A stretch of DNA of 41,864 nucleotides from Rhizobium sp. Q54. GTDB lineage: Bacteria > Pseudomonadota > Alphaproteobacteria > Rhizobiales > Xanthobacteraceae. Below are positions 19,611 to 28,035 of the stretch, piece by piece; the stretch's first letter is position 1; every line of letters begins with the position of its first letter. The stretch lies in the NCBI GenBank assembly GCA_945861265.1, contig CAMAUC010000024.1, positions 1 to 41,864 on the forward strand, given 5' to 3'. The notes under the pieces were generated by a model. It saw nothing but the letters and a program-made list of their open reading frames with translations, made no database searches and had not been told where the DNA came from. The position numbers were made by a program, and so were the translations under genes.

Positions 19611-21107
19611 ATGTTTCCCATCCCGACGTCCGTGCTGACCCCGAACACCTATGCCTATGAATCGTCGCCGCTGGTAAAGCCGACCGGCTTTCGCGAATAC
19701 GACGCGCGCTGGCTGCTGGAAAAAGAAATCAACCTGATGGGCATCCAGGCGCTGGGCATGGGGCTCGGCACCTTGATCAAGGAGATGGGCGTCAAGCCGG
19801 AGATCGTCACCGGCCATGATTTCCGCAGCTATTCGGCCTCGGTCAAGATGGCGCTGGTGTCCGGCCTGATGGCGGCCGGCTGCAAAGTGCATGACATCGG
19901 TCTGTGCATCACGCCGATGGCTTACTTCGCCCAGTTCGATCTCGACGTGCCCTGCGTCGCCATGGTCACCGCCTCGCATAACGACAATGGCTGGACCGGC
20001 GTGAAGATGGGCGCCAACCGGCCGCTGACCTTCGGGCCGGTGGAAATGACGCGGCTGAAGGAAATCGTGCTCGGCGCCAAGTTCAACCTGAGCCCCGGTT
20101 CCTATGTCTTCGTCGAGAACTTCCCGGATCGCTACATCGCCGACGTCACCAACCGGCCGAAGCTCAAGCGCAAACTGAAGGTCGTCGCCGCCTGCGGCAA
20201 CGGCACCGCCGGTGCTTTTGCCCCGCGCGTGCTGGAAGCAATCGGCTGCGAGGTCGTACCGCTCGATTGCGAGCTCGATCATACCTTCCCGCGCTACAAT
20301 CCGAACACCGAAGACATGAAGATGCTGCACGCGATGCGCGACGCGGTGCTGGTTAACAATGCCGATGTCGCGCTCGGTTTCGATGGCGACGGCGATCGCT
20401 GCGGCGTGGTCGACAACGAGGGCGAGGAAATCTTCGCCGACAAGGTCGGCGTCATGCTGGCGCGCGACATGTCGAGCCTGCACAAGAACGCCACCTTCGT
20501 CGTCGACGTGAAGTCGACCGGACTGTTTCTCACCGATCCGGTGCTGAAGGCCAACGGCGTCAAGGTCGATTACTGGAAGACCGGCCATTCCTACATCAAG
20601 CGCCGCGTCAACGAGCTCGGCGCGGTGGCTGGCTTCGAGAAGTCCGGACACTTCTTTTTCAACAAGCCGTTCGGCCGCGGCTATGACGACGGTATGATTT
20701 TCGGTCTGGCGGTTTGCGACATGCTCGATCGCAACCCGGGCAAGTCGATGGCCGATCTGCGCAAGGCGCTGCCGAAAACCTGGGGCTCGCCGACCATGGC
20801 GCCGCATTGTGCCGACGAAAAGAAATACGGCATCGTCGATTCGGTGGTGAAGCACTTCGAGCGGATGAAGAAGGACGGTCAGCGTTTTTGTGGCCAGCCG
20901 ATCCGCGATCTGGTCACGGTCAACGGCGTGCGCGTCACCGTCGAGGACGGCACCTGGGGCTTGGTGCGCGCCTCGTCGAACAAGCCGGAACTGGTGGTCG
21001 TGGTCGAAAGCCCGGTGTCGGACGCCCGCATGCGCGAGATGTTCAAGTCGGTCGACGACGTGCTGCGGACCTATCCGGACGTTGGCGAATATAACCAGAC
21101 GATTTGA
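19611..21107 (+). CDS. Phosphomannomutase/phosphoglucomutase (alpha-D-phosphohexomutase family)
   Basis: This 498-residue cytosolic enzyme interconverts hexose 1- and 6-phosphates. The phosphoserine loop is TASHN at residues 120-124 (Ser122), the Mg2+ loop DGDGDR at 258-263, and the sugar-binding loop EKSGH falls about 85 residues later. The C-terminal phosphate-binding domain carries VRASSNKPELVVVVES. The size and motif set match the PMM/PGM (AlgC-like) subgroup, which makes mannose-1-P for GDP-mannose or glucose-1-P for UDP-glucose. The latter would feed Ugd, encoded 3 kb upstream. The ATG at 19611 follows CGAGGA; a GTG or other start further up would add a Pro/Leu-rich leader not seen in the family. 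Its TGA abuts the convergent CopD-like gene with no spacer. Confidence 0.93.
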   Translation: MFPIPTSVLTPNTYAYESSPLVKPTGFREYDARWLLEKEINLMGIQALGMGLGTLIKEMGVKPEIVTGHDFRSYSASVKMALVSGLMAAGCKVHDIGLCITPMAYFAQFDLDVPCVAMVTASHNDNGWTGVKMGANRPLTFGPVEMTRLKEIVLGAKFNLSPGSYVFVENFPDRYIADVTNRPKLKRKLKVVAACGNGTAGAFAPRVLEAIGCEVVPLDCELDHTFPRYNPNTEDMKMLHAMRDAVLVNNADVALGFDGDGDRCGVVDNEGEEIFADKVGVMLARDMSSLHKNATFVVDVKSTGLFLTDPVLKANGVKVDYWKTGHSYIKRRVNELGAVAGFEKSGHFFFNKPFGRGYDDGMIFGLAVCDMLDRNPGKSMADLRKALPKTWGSPTMAPHCADEKKYGIVDSVVKHFERMKKDGQRFCGQPIRDLVTVNGVRVTVEDGTWGLVRASSNKPELVVVVESPVSDARMREMFKSVDDVLRTYPDVGEYNQTI

Positions 21108-21572
21108 TCAGCCCCAGAATCGTCCCGTCCCGCCAATCGCGACGACCAGCAGCCCGAGCGGCATGTTGACCATGATGATCTGGCGAATGCGATTGAGCTG
21201 AATGCCGGCGGTCGAGTAGTCCTTGGCGTCGACCGCGCGCTTGAATTTCAGCCACGGGCCGTGAAACAGCCAGACGAACAGCGCCACCATCGCCAAACCG
21301 AGCGTCTGCATCAGATTGATGTAAAGCGGCGCACCGGCGAAGCCGCCGAAGGTCGTGATCAGCATCCAGTAGCCGCTGATGAGCAGCAGCAACACCGACA
21401 CCCATACCCAGATGAAGAACTTGGCAAAGAAGGCGCGCCAAAGCGTGAAACGCGCCGGTCCGTCGAGCGGGCCCGCCGCCGGCCGCAGGCAGACATAGGC
21501 CGCGAACATGCCGCCGACCCAGATCGTGGCGGCAAGGATGTGCAGGGTCAGCAGGATGGCGGTGAGTTTCAT
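21108..21572 (-). CDS. CopD-like four-helix membrane protein
   Basis: From the ATG at 21572 this is 154 residues with four hydrophobic helices. TLHILAATIWVGGMFAAYVCLRPA at about residues 8-31 is the hallmark first helix of the copper resistance D (CopD)/DUF2269-like group, with a conserved His in helix 1 and a Trp-Val-Gly-Gly motif. Additional histidines (FHGPWLKFK) lie in a loop near residue 110. Such proteins may bind heme or copper and occur widely as single genes of unclear role. The longer frame begins with a GTG at 21608 and adds 12 polar residues with no benefit. The stop codon abuts the convergent mutase gene (TGATCA shared edge). Its start faces the FAD monooxygenase gene 75 bases away. 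Confidence 0.75.
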   Translation of the reverse strand: MKLTAILLTLHILAATIWVGGMFAAYVCLRPAAGPLDGPARFTLWRAFFAKFFIWVWVSVLLLLISGYWMLITTFGGFAGAPLYINLMQTLGLAMVALFVWLFHGPWLKFKRAVDAKDYSTAGIQLNRIRQIIMVNMPLGLLVVAIGGTGRFWG

Positions 21573-21646
21573 GGGGCAGCGCTCGCTGGTTGAATGGGCC
21601 GTTGCCACGCTAGCACGAAGGCCGGTCAGTGCGGTACAAACCTCGC

Positions 21647-22771
21647 ATGCGCATTGCCATCCTCGGCGCGGGTCCGGCCGGCCTTTATTTCAGCTATCTG
21701 ATCAAGCGCCGCGTGCCGGACGCCGATGTCACCGTGTTCGAGCAGAATTCGGCCGACGCGACCTTCGGCTTCGGCGTGGTGTTTTCCGACCGGGCGCTGG
21801 AATTTTTGCGCGAGGACGATGAGGAAACCTATGCCGCGATCGTGCCACATATGGAGTCCTGGCAGGATATTACCCTCGTGCTGTGCGGCGAGCGCATCAC
21901 CATCGATGGCATCGGCTTTGCCGCCATCGGCCGGCTCAGGCTACTGCAATTGCTGCAGGCGCGCGCCGCCTCGGCAAGGGTTACGGTCGTCTATGGTTGC
22001 GCGGTGAAATCGCTGGATGAATTGCGCGAGTTCGATTTGGTGGTCGGCGCCGACGGCGTCAATTCGCTGGTTCGCAGGACGCATGCGGAAGGCTTCGGCG
22101 CCAGCCTGGACCATTTGAGCAACCGCTTCGCCTGGTTCGGCACGGCAAAGCGCTTCGAGACTTTAACGCAGACCTTCGTCGAGAGCGACTGGGGCGCGTT
22201 CAACGCGCACCACTATCGCTACGAAAGCGACAAGAGCACCTTCATCGTCGAAACCGACGCGGCGACGTTTCAGCGCGCCGGGCTTGAAGCGATGAACGAG
22301 CGCGACGCGAAGGCGTTTTGCGAACGGATATTCGCCGGCGCGCTTGACGGCGAACCGTTGATCTCGAACAATTCGATCTGGCGGCAGTTTCCCATTGTTC
22401 ACAATAAGCGCTGGTCACACGGCAAGTATGTTTTGCTCGGCGACGCGCTGCACACCGCGCATTTTTCCATCGGCTCCGGCACAAGGCTGGCGCTGGAGGA
22501 CGCCATCGCGCTGGACAAGGCGCTGGCGGCGCAAAAGGACTTGAGCGAGGCGCTCGCGACTTTCGAATCATCGCGCCGGCCGATCCTGGAAAAGCTGGTC
22601 GTCGGCGCCAATGGCAGCGCCGATTGGTATCAGCGCTTTGCCGAGCACATGAAGCTGCCGGCGGCCGATTTTGCCATGAGCTACATCACCCGCTCCGGCC
22701 GCGTCGATATCGAGCGCCTGCGCAAGCTGTCGCCTGGCTTTGTCGATTGGTACGAGAGGGACCACCATTAG
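21647..22771 (+). CDS. FAD-dependent monooxygenase, like the N-terminal half of anthraniloyl-CoA monooxygenase / salicylyl-CoA 5-hydroxylase
   Basis: This 374-residue aromatic-hydroxylase-fold protein begins with the FAD dinucleotide motif ILGAGPAGLYFSYLIKRR (residues 4-21). It continues with FGFGVVFSD near residue 46, a typical stretch in the CoA-thioester hydroxylases, then the DLVVGADGVNS motif near residue 133 and the second FAD motif LLGDALHTAHFSIGSGT near residue 264. In the known bifunctional enzymes this domain is fused to an old-yellow-enzyme-type C-terminal half; here only the monooxygenase domain is present. Hydroxylation of an aromatic acyl-CoA is therefore a reasonable but unproven guess. 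The ATG at 21647 is preferred to the GTG at 21629 since it puts the FAD motif at the very N-terminus. No CoA ligase or ring-cleavage gene adjoins. Confidence 0.82.
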   Translation: MRIAILGAGPAGLYFSYLIKRRVPDADVTVFEQNSADATFGFGVVFSDRALEFLREDDEETYAAIVPHMESWQDITLVLCGERITIDGIGFAAIGRLRLLQLLQARAASARVTVVYGCAVKSLDELREFDLVVGADGVNSLVRRTHAEGFGASLDHLSNRFAWFGTAKRFETLTQTFVESDWGAFNAHHYRYESDKSTFIVETDAATFQRAGLEAMNERDAKAFCERIFAGALDGEPLISNNSIWRQFPIVHNKRWSHGKYVLLGDALHTAHFSIGSGTRLALEDAIALDKALAAQKDLSEALATFESSRRPILEKLVVGANGSADWYQRFAEHMKLPAADFAMSYITRSGRVDIERLRKLSPGFVDWYERDHH

Positions 22772-22790
22772 GCGATTCCCGTCGGTTTGG

Positions 22791-22828
22791 TTAACAATTC
22801 ATAAATGGTTGTCGACTACAAATAGTCG
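22791..22828 (+). promoter_or_regulatory. CtrA-like site and hairpin upstream of the chemoreceptor gene
   Basis: TTAA (22791-22794), seven bases, then TAAA (22802-22805) matches the CtrA consensus TTAA-N7-TTAA at 7 of 8 positions. Eight bases further, CGACTA and TAGTCG (22813-22828) form a perfect 6-pair stem with a CAAA loop, ending just before the GGGGA ribosome site. The CtrA reading is tentative; single sites of this quality also occur by chance. Confidence 0.35.
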
Positions 22829-22840
22829 CGCCCGGGGACG

Positions 22841-24181
22841 ATGCCATTGGATTTTCTCGTTCAACACGACTGGCGTTATGTCGCCGCCGGCATTTGTCTG
22901 CTGTCGGCCGCGATCGCGCTTGGCTTGTGGGCGAGACACCGCGCCGGCAAGGGCGAAGGCGCCCTGCTGCGCATGGTCATCAACAACATGACGCAAGGGG
23001 TCGTCCTCATCGATGCCAATGAGCGCGTGCTGGTTTGCAACGATCGCTATGTCGATATGTATAAAATGTCGCGCGAGATCGTGAAGCCGGGCTGTACGCT
23101 CATGGACCTGATCAAGAATCGAATAGCGACCGGCAGTCTCAATTTAGACGCTGAGAAATATCGTGCCGAGATACTCAATGGGGTTCGTCCAGGGCGCGAC
23201 ATGAGCCGCATTGTCGAGACGCCCCGACGGCCGGGCCGTCGCTGTCGTCAACAGGTCGATCGATGGCGGACGATTTTGGATCGGCACCCATGACGACATT
23301 ACCGAGCGCACCGACGCCGAGCGGAAAAGCGCGGCGCTGTCGGAGCAGGAGCGCCGCCGGCTCGAAATCGAATCGGAAATCGATGCGTTCCGCGAAAATG
23401 CCACCGCTGTTCTGCGGACCGTGAGCGATAGCACGGAGGCGCTGAAGTCGATCGCCGTGGCGCTGTCGGATACGTCGAACAGCACGTCGGAACGGACCGC
23501 CGGCGCCGTCCGCAACTCCACCGAGGCATCGGCCAACATGACCGCCGCCGAGCAGTTGATTGCCTCGATCGCGGAAATCGGCCGTCAGGTCGGTCAGGCG
23601 GCTGAACTGGTCTCGCATTCGGTCGCGGAAGCGCGCAAGACCGATGAGCAGATGCTGCGACTGAGCAAAAGCGTCCAGGAAATCGGCGAGATCGTCAGCT
23701 TGATCAGCGACATTGCCGGGCAGACAAATCTCCTGGCGCTCAACGCGACCATCGAGGCGGCGCGCGCGGGCGAGGCCGGGCGCGGCTTCGCCGTCGTCGC
23801 CTCGGAAGTCAAATCGCTCGCGGTGCAGACCGCGCAGGCAACCGAGAAAATTGCCGTGCAGATCGAGGCCGTGCAAAAATCGACGCAATTCGCCGTCGAA
23901 GCCATTCGCCGCAATACCGATTGCATGGGCGAGATCGACGGCTACACGTCGGCGGTGACGACGGCGCTCGACGAGCAGGACAGCGCGACCGAGGAAATCT
24001 CGCGCAACGTGTCGGGCGCGGCGCGCTGCGCATGGTCGAAGTGCTGGACGAGGTGACCGTGGCGGTCAGCGATACGCGCGGCGCCGCCACCAAGGTGCTG
24101 GAAGCGTCGGAATCGGTCGAGGCGGCCGCCGCCGGACTGCAGCGCCGCATCGAGCACTTTCTCGGTCGCGTCGCGGTCTGA
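22841..24181 (+). pseudogene. Methyl-accepting chemotaxis protein, disrupted by two compensating frameshifts
   Basis: The reading runs from the ATG at 22841 in one frame to a CCCC run at 23222-23225, continues in the next frame to about 24015-24026, and returns to the first frame to stop at 24181. Joined, it would be about 446 residues. The parts are a membrane segment (residues 12-30), a PAS-type domain (LRMVINNMTQGVVLIDANERV), a junction [14 protein letters not shown], and an MCP signalling domain with the conserved tip [38 protein letters not shown]. Removing one C from the run and restoring one base near 24020 repairs the frame exactly. As written, translation yields a 150-residue stub lacking the signalling domain. 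Either this is a true young pseudogene or the sequence has two errors. A GGGGA ribosome site precedes the start. It converges with the SDR gene. Confidence 0.85.
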
Positions 24182-24194
24182 GGTCAGCCGGTTT

Positions 24195-24980
24195 TCAACT
24201 GTTGCGCATTTCCTTGCGCAAGGTCGGCAGGCCGATGCCGGTTGAATCGAAGCCACCGTCGACACACAGCACCTGGCCGGTGACGTAGCTCGATCTGTCG
24301 CTGCATAAAAAGAAAATGACTTCGGCCAGTTCGCTCTCAAGCCCATAGCGATTGAGCGGCATATGGTCGTGATAGTCGGCGCGGATTTCCGGCGTATGCA
24401 CGGCTTTGGCCATCGCGGTGTCGACCGGGCCGGGCGCGACGGCGTTGACGCGAATGCCGAGTTGCGCCAGTTCGGCGGCCTGCTGCTTGGTCAGATGTGC
24501 CAGCCCCGCCTTGCTGGTGCCGTAGGCGGTGCGCAAGGTCGAGGCGCGCAAGCCGGAGATCGAGGTGATGTTGACGATCGCGCCGCCGCCCGAGTCGCGC
24601 ATCAGCGGCACGGCGGCTTGCGTACACAGAAAGGGCCCGGTGAGATTGACGGCCAGCACGCGCGACCAGTCCTCATAGGTCACTTCGAGGATCGGCTTGA
24701 AGATGGCGATGCCGGCGTTGTTGACCAGCGCGTCGAGCCGGCCGAAATGCTGGCTGACGGTCTCCAGCGCCAGCGAAACCGCATCCGGCTGCGACACGTC
24801 GCATTCGATGGCGATGGTGTCCTGTGGCCGGCCAATCGCGGCGTGCGCGGCGTGCAAGGTCTCGGCATTGATATCGAGCAGTGCCACCCGCCAGCCCTCG
24901 GCGAGAAATCGCTTGGCGGCGGCGAGGCCGATGCCGCGCGCGGCGCCGGTGACAAGGGCGACTTTTGTCGGCTGACTCAT
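24195..24980 (-). CDS. SDR family NAD(P)-dependent oxidoreductase
   Basis: This 261-residue classical short-chain dehydrogenase/reductase has the cofactor motif TGAARGIG at residues 11-18, NNAG at 87-90, the catalytic Ser in ITSIS (about 140-142), Tyr153 and Lys157 (YGTSK). Asp36 in LLDIN at the end of strand 2 suggests a preference for NAD(H). It is FabG-like in length and C-terminal pattern (TGQVLCVDGGFDSTGIG), but such enzymes act on many alcohols, sugars and acyl thioesters, so no substrate is assigned. The ATG at 24980 has a strong GGGGGGA site six bases upstream. It stands alone, divergent from the eRF1-like gene and converging with the broken chemoreceptor gene. Confidence 0.9.
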   Translation of the reverse strand: MSQPTKVALVTGAARGIGLAAAKRFLAEGWRVALLDINAETLHAAHAAIGRPQDTIAIECDVSQPDAVSLALETVSQHFGRLDALVNNAGIAIFKPILEVTYEDWSRVLAVNLTGPFLCTQAAVPLMRDSGGGAIVNITSISGLRASTLRTAYGTSKAGLAHLTKQQAAELAQLGIRVNAVAPGPVDTAMAKAVHTPEIRADYHDHMPLNRYGLESELAEVIFFLCSDRSSYVTGQVLCVDGGFDSTGIGLPTLRKEMRNS

Positions 24981-25076
24981 TCTTTCCCCCCGGAAGGCCG
25001 ATTGAGCGACGGCCGGTTGCCATCAGAAAGCCGGTTTCCCGCGCCGGGATCAAGCCCGCGGCGGCGAGGCCCGATC

Positions 25077-25090
25077 ATGCGCTAGATCAA
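25077..25090. promoter_or_regulatory. Possible FNR/FixK box upstream of the eRF1-like gene
   Basis: ATGCGCTAGATCAA resembles the 14-base FNR/FixK operator TTGAT-N4-ATCAA. The right half ATCAA is perfect and the left half keeps the central TG. It ends 91 bases before the start codon at 25182, a plausible distance for an activator site with a short leader. Pattern inference only. Confidence 0.3.
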
Positions 25091-25181
25091 AGCCGGGGCG
25101 GCGCCGTTAGGCCAGAGTGTTTGCAAGCGGGACCGGCCGACCGGACCGCACCGTCTTTGCCTGCCGAAAAGGATCATTTCC

Positions 25182-25568
25182 ATGAGCCACTATCACGCCG
25201 TCGTCTGGATCGATCACCGCGAGGCGCGGGTGTTCCATTTCAGCCCGACCGAGGTCGACAAGCTCGTCCTGCATCCCGATCACCCGACCAAACATATCCA
25301 CCACAAGGCCGGTTCGGTCGGTAGCGGCCACGCCACGGGCGACCATGAGTTTCTGCACGCGGTAGCGCAGTCGGTCGCCGACGCGGGCGCGATCCTGATC
25401 GCCGGGCCGGGCGCCGCCAAGAACGAGCTGGTCAGCCATATCGAGAAGCACGATCCGAAACTGAAAAAGCTGATCGCCGCCGTCGAGACCGTCGATCACC
25501 CGAGCGACGGCCAGCTGGTCGCGCATGCGCGCAAGTACTTCAAGGTCGAAGACAAGATGACGAAGTAG
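25182..25568 (+). CDS. Stand-alone eRF1/Pelota domain-3-like protein ('translational machinery protein' family)
   Basis: This 128-residue protein starts SHYHAVVWIDHREARVFHF and is rich in histidine (HPDHPTKHIHH at about residues 30-40). ILIAGPGAAKNELVSHIEKH at about 68-87 resembles the GPG-x-x-K-x-x-L motif of the third domain of archaeal/eukaryotic release factor eRF1 and Pelota. I recognise it as the small family annotated 'translational machinery protein' in Bradyrhizobium relatives. No biochemical function is established for it to my knowledge; a link to ribosome rescue or stress is inference from the fold. The His cluster could bind metal. The ATG follows AAGGATCATTTCC. An FNR/FixK-like box lies upstream. 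It converges with the prephenate dehydratase gene, ending one base before it. Confidence 0.82.
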   Translation: MSHYHAVVWIDHREARVFHFSPTEVDKLVLHPDHPTKHIHHKAGSVGSGHATGDHEFLHAVAQSVADAGAILIAGPGAAKNELVSHIEKHDPKLKKLIAAVETVDHPSDGQLVAHARKYFKVEDKMTK

Positions 25569-25569
25569 C

Positions 25570-26427
25570 TCAGTCCGTCTCTTCGCTGAAGGTCTCGCGA
25601 TAGGCGTGCGCCGGATAGACGCCGAGCACCGTCAGTTCCTTTGAGAAGAAGGCGAGCTCTTCCAGCGCATGCACCAGCGCGGTGTCGTCGGGGTGCCCCT
25701 CGACATCGGCATAGAACTGCGTGGCAAAGAAATTGCCACCGACCATGTAGCTCTCGAGCTTGGTCATGTTGACGCCGTTGGTGGCGAAGCCGCCCATCGC
25801 CTTGTACAGCGCGGCCGGAATGTTGCGCACGCGAAAAACGAACGTCGTGATGACCTTGCCGTTTCCCGGCTGCGCCCACTTCTTCTCGCGCGACAGCACG
25901 ACAAAACGGGTGGTCGAGTTTGACTCGTCCTCGACATTTTCTTTGACGATAGTGAGCCCATAGATTTCAGCGGCCAGCCGCGAGGCAATCGCCGCGCGCG
26001 TCGGATCGTTGGCCTCGGCGATTTCACGCGCCGAGCCCGCGGTGTCGGCGGCGACGATCGGCTTGAGATTCAAGGCGCGCATCGAGTTGCGGCACTGGCC
26101 GAGCGCCATGACATGGCTCTGCACTGTCTTGATGGTCTGCAAGGTAGCGCCCTTCGGCGCCATCAACTGGTTGCGGATCGGCAGGAACCATTCGGCGATG
26201 ATGTGCAGCTTCGCCGTCGGCATCAGATGATGGATGTCGGCGACGCGGCCGGCGACCGAGTTCTCGATCGGGATCATGCCGAGATCGGCCTCGCCGGCGG
26301 TCAGCGCCGAAAAGCAATCCTCAAAGGTCGGGCAGGGCATTGGTTCGTAATCGGGATAGGCCTCGCGGCAGGCGAGATCGGAATTCGCCCCGCGTTCGCC
26401 CTGGAATACGATCTTTTTCTTGGCCAT
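25570..26427 (-). CDS. pheA: Prephenate dehydratase
   Basis: This 285-residue monofunctional enzyme of phenylalanine synthesis decarboxylates and dehydrates prephenate to phenylpyruvate. The catalytic domain spans residues 1-180: FQGERGANSDLA near the start, MIPIENSVAGRV at about 51-62 and the catalytic TTRF at 172-175. A C-terminal ACT regulatory domain (about 188-270) contains LESYMVGGNFFATQFYAD, the phenylalanine-binding ESR/ESY-type motif, so feedback inhibition by Phe is expected. There is no chorismate mutase domain, unlike the enterobacterial fusion protein. The ATG at 26427 follows GAGGG; the GTG one codon upstream is an alternative. It lies 54 bases downstream of kdsB on the same strand, a pairing I recall as common in Hyphomicrobiales and probably one operon. 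Confidence 0.95.
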   Translation of the reverse strand: MAKKKIVFQGERGANSDLACREAYPDYEPMPCPTFEDCFSALTAGEADLGMIPIENSVAGRVADIHHLMPTAKLHIIAEWFLPIRNQLMAPKGATLQTIKTVQSHVMALGQCRNSMRALNLKPIVAADTAGSAREIAEANDPTRAAIASRLAAEIYGLTIVKENVEDESNSTTRFVVLSREKKWAQPGNGKVITTFVFRVRNIPAALYKAMGGFATNGVNMTKLESYMVGGNFFATQFYADVEGHPDDTALVHALEELAFFSKELTVLGVYPAHAYRETFSEETD

Positions 26428-26481
26428 CACTGAACCCTCATCGCCTATTCGGCGATCCTTGCGCAGACCCGCAACCGCAAG

Positions 26482-27210
26482 TCAACCGCGCAACATTTCC
26501 CGCGCTTTCGCCAGATCCTCCGGCGTATCGACACCGAGCGGCACGCTTTTGACGATAGCGACATCGATGCGCATGCCGTTGTCGAGCGCGCGCAGCTGCT
26601 CCAGCCGCTCGCGCAGTTCATTGGGCGAGGGCGGCAACGTCACGAACCGCTCCAGCGCCGCGCGCCGGTAGGCATAGAGCCCGATGTGGTGATAGTGCGG
26701 GCCGGCGCCTTCGGCATCGGCGCGGGTAAAGGTCAGCCCGCGCATGCGGCCGGGCGACACGATCGGCCCAGCCACCTTGACCACATTCGGGTTGGTCAGT
26801 TCGGACGGGTCGCGGATGGCGGCGGCCAAAGTGGCGATGTCGACCGCCGGGTCGGCGAGCGGCCCCAGCGCGGCGCGGATATCCGCCGGGTCGATGGTCG
26901 GCAGATCGCCCTGGACGTTGACGACGATATCGACGCGATGTTCAGGGTCGAGCGCCCGCAGCGCCTCGAAAATGCGATCGGAGCCGGACAGGTGCCCGCT
27001 GCCGGTCATCACCGCGCGGCCGCCGGCCTTTTCCACCGCCGCCTGCACGGCTTCCGAATCGGTCGCCACGATAGCCTCGCCGATGCCGGCCTCTTTGGCG
27101 CGGCGCTGGACGTGGACGATCATCGGCAGGCCGTGGATATCGGCCAAAGGCTTGCCCGGCAGACGGGTCGAGGCCATGCGGGCCGGTATCAGAATAATTG
27201 TGCGGGACAT
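26482..27210 (-). CDS. kdsB: 3-deoxy-manno-octulosonate cytidylyltransferase (CMP-Kdo synthetase)
   Basis: This 242-residue enzyme activates Kdo with CTP for transfer to lipid A in LPS synthesis. Motifs are [18 protein letters not shown] at residues 4-21 (nucleotide-binding loop), [38 protein letters not shown] (Mg2+/CTP site) and [16 protein letters not shown]. The C-terminal [19 protein letters not shown] closes the family pattern. ATG 27210 gives the canonical [12 protein letters not shown] start; the longer frame up to 27237 adds nine residues of no family character. It is the first gene of a probable kdsB-pheA unit and is divergent from the cytochrome c gene (161 bases between starts). 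Confidence 0.95.
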   Translation of the reverse strand: MSRTIILIPARMASTRLPGKPLADIHGLPMIVHVQRRAKEAGIGEAIVATDSEAVQAAVEKAGGRAVMTGSGHLSGSDRIFEALRALDPEHRVDIVVNVQGDLPTIDPADIRAALGPLADPAVDIATLAAAIRDPSELTNPNVVKVAGPIVSPGRMRGLTFTRADAEGAGPHYHHIGLYAYRRAALERFVTLPPSPNELRERLEQLRALDNGMRIDVAIVKSVPLGVDTPEDLAKAREMLRG

Positions 27211-27370
27211 GACGAATGTCGAACTGCCAGGTGGCAATATTGGTGGTTATAGTGGCGCTTATACGGGTTGCCAGAGCGCGGGCAAACCGGTATCTGTCCG
27301 CCGCTGCCGCAAACCTCGGCGGCGACCCACATTGTGCCGTTTTCGCGCCCGCCCCGGGAGCCCAAATTCG

Positions 27371-27979
27371 ATGAATTCCTTCGAACTTAATAAAATTCTC
27401 GGCGCCCTGCTCGGGTGCGTCCTGATCACGCTGTCGCTCAATATCGCCGCCGGTGCGCTGTTCGCGCCGGAGAAGCCGGCCAAGCCCGGCTACGCCATTG
27501 CCGTCAAGGAAGGCGCCGCCGAGAAGGCCGGCCCGGCGGAGCCGTCGCAGCCGATCGAAGTGCTGCTGGCCAGCGCGTCGGCCGAAAAGGGCGCGGCGGC
27601 TGCCAAACAGTGCGCCGCCTGCCATACTTTTGAAAAGGGCGGTCCCAACCGGGTCGGTCCGAACCTCTACGACATCGTCGGCCACGAGCGCGGCGCGGGC
27701 CGCGGCGGCTTCAATTTCTCGGCCGCGATGAAGGCCAAAGGCGGCACCTGGTCGTTCGACGAACTGAACAAGTTCCTGAAAGACCCGCGCGGCTATATCC
27801 CCGGCACCAACATGACCTTCGCCGGCCTGTCGCGCGACTCGCAGCGCGCCGATGTGATCGAGTATCTGCGCCAGCAGGCCGATAGCCCGAAGGAAAAGCC
27901 GAAGGTTGCCGAAGGCGGCGCCAAGCCGGCCGAAGCGCCGAAGGCGGCCGCGCCGGCTCCTGCCGCGCCCAAGCACTAG
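27371..27979 (+). CDS. cycM: Membrane-anchored cytochrome c, CycM-like
   Basis: This 202-residue protein opens with NSFELNKILGALLGCVLI, an uncleaved signal anchor (hydrophobic residues 9-30), then a Pro/Ala linker to about residue 65. The single heme c domain is class I: CAACH at 81-85 (two thioether Cys and the proximal His), GPNLYDIVG at 97-105 and the distal Met148 in TNMTF. The C-terminal 35 residues are a Lys/Ala/Pro-rich tail. CycM of Bradyrhizobium carries electrons between the bc1 complex and the aa3-type terminal oxidase on the periplasmic face of the inner membrane. I assign the same role by resemblance of the anchor and heme domain. It is divergent from kdsB and is followed at once by a strong terminator. 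Confidence 0.88.
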   Translation: MNSFELNKILGALLGCVLITLSLNIAAGALFAPEKPAKPGYAIAVKEGAAEKAGPAEPSQPIEVLLASASAEKGAAAAKQCAACHTFEKGGPNRVGPNLYDIVGHERGAGRGGFNFSAAMKAKGGTWSFDELNKFLKDPRGYIPGTNMTFAGLSRDSQRADVIEYLRQQADSPKEKPKVAEGGAKPAEAPKAAAPAPAAPKH

Positions 27980-28001
27980 GCGCACCAAATTGTTCAACCA
28001 G

Positions 28002-28035
28002 ACGGCCGGGCCTCATCGCCCGGCCGTTTTGTTTT
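28002..28035 (+). terminator. Rho-independent terminator after the cytochrome c gene
   Basis: ACGGCCGGGC (28002-28011) and GCCCGGCCGT (28018-28027) form a perfect 10-pair stem with a 6-base loop, followed by TTTTGTTTT. It lies 22 bases after the stop codon and separates the cytochrome gene from the yej operon. It is the clearest terminator in the window. Confidence 0.92.

Noticed and set aside
22841-24056. Programmed ribosomal frameshifting as the explanation for the split chemoreceptor
   Set aside because: Two separate shifts in opposite senses would be needed, there is no canonical slippery heptamer or downstream structure I can see, and MCPs are not known to use recoding.
25041-25075. CCGGGATCAAGCCCG as a terminator
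   Set aside because: Only a 4-5 pair stem, no T-run, and it lies between divergent genes where no transcript ends.
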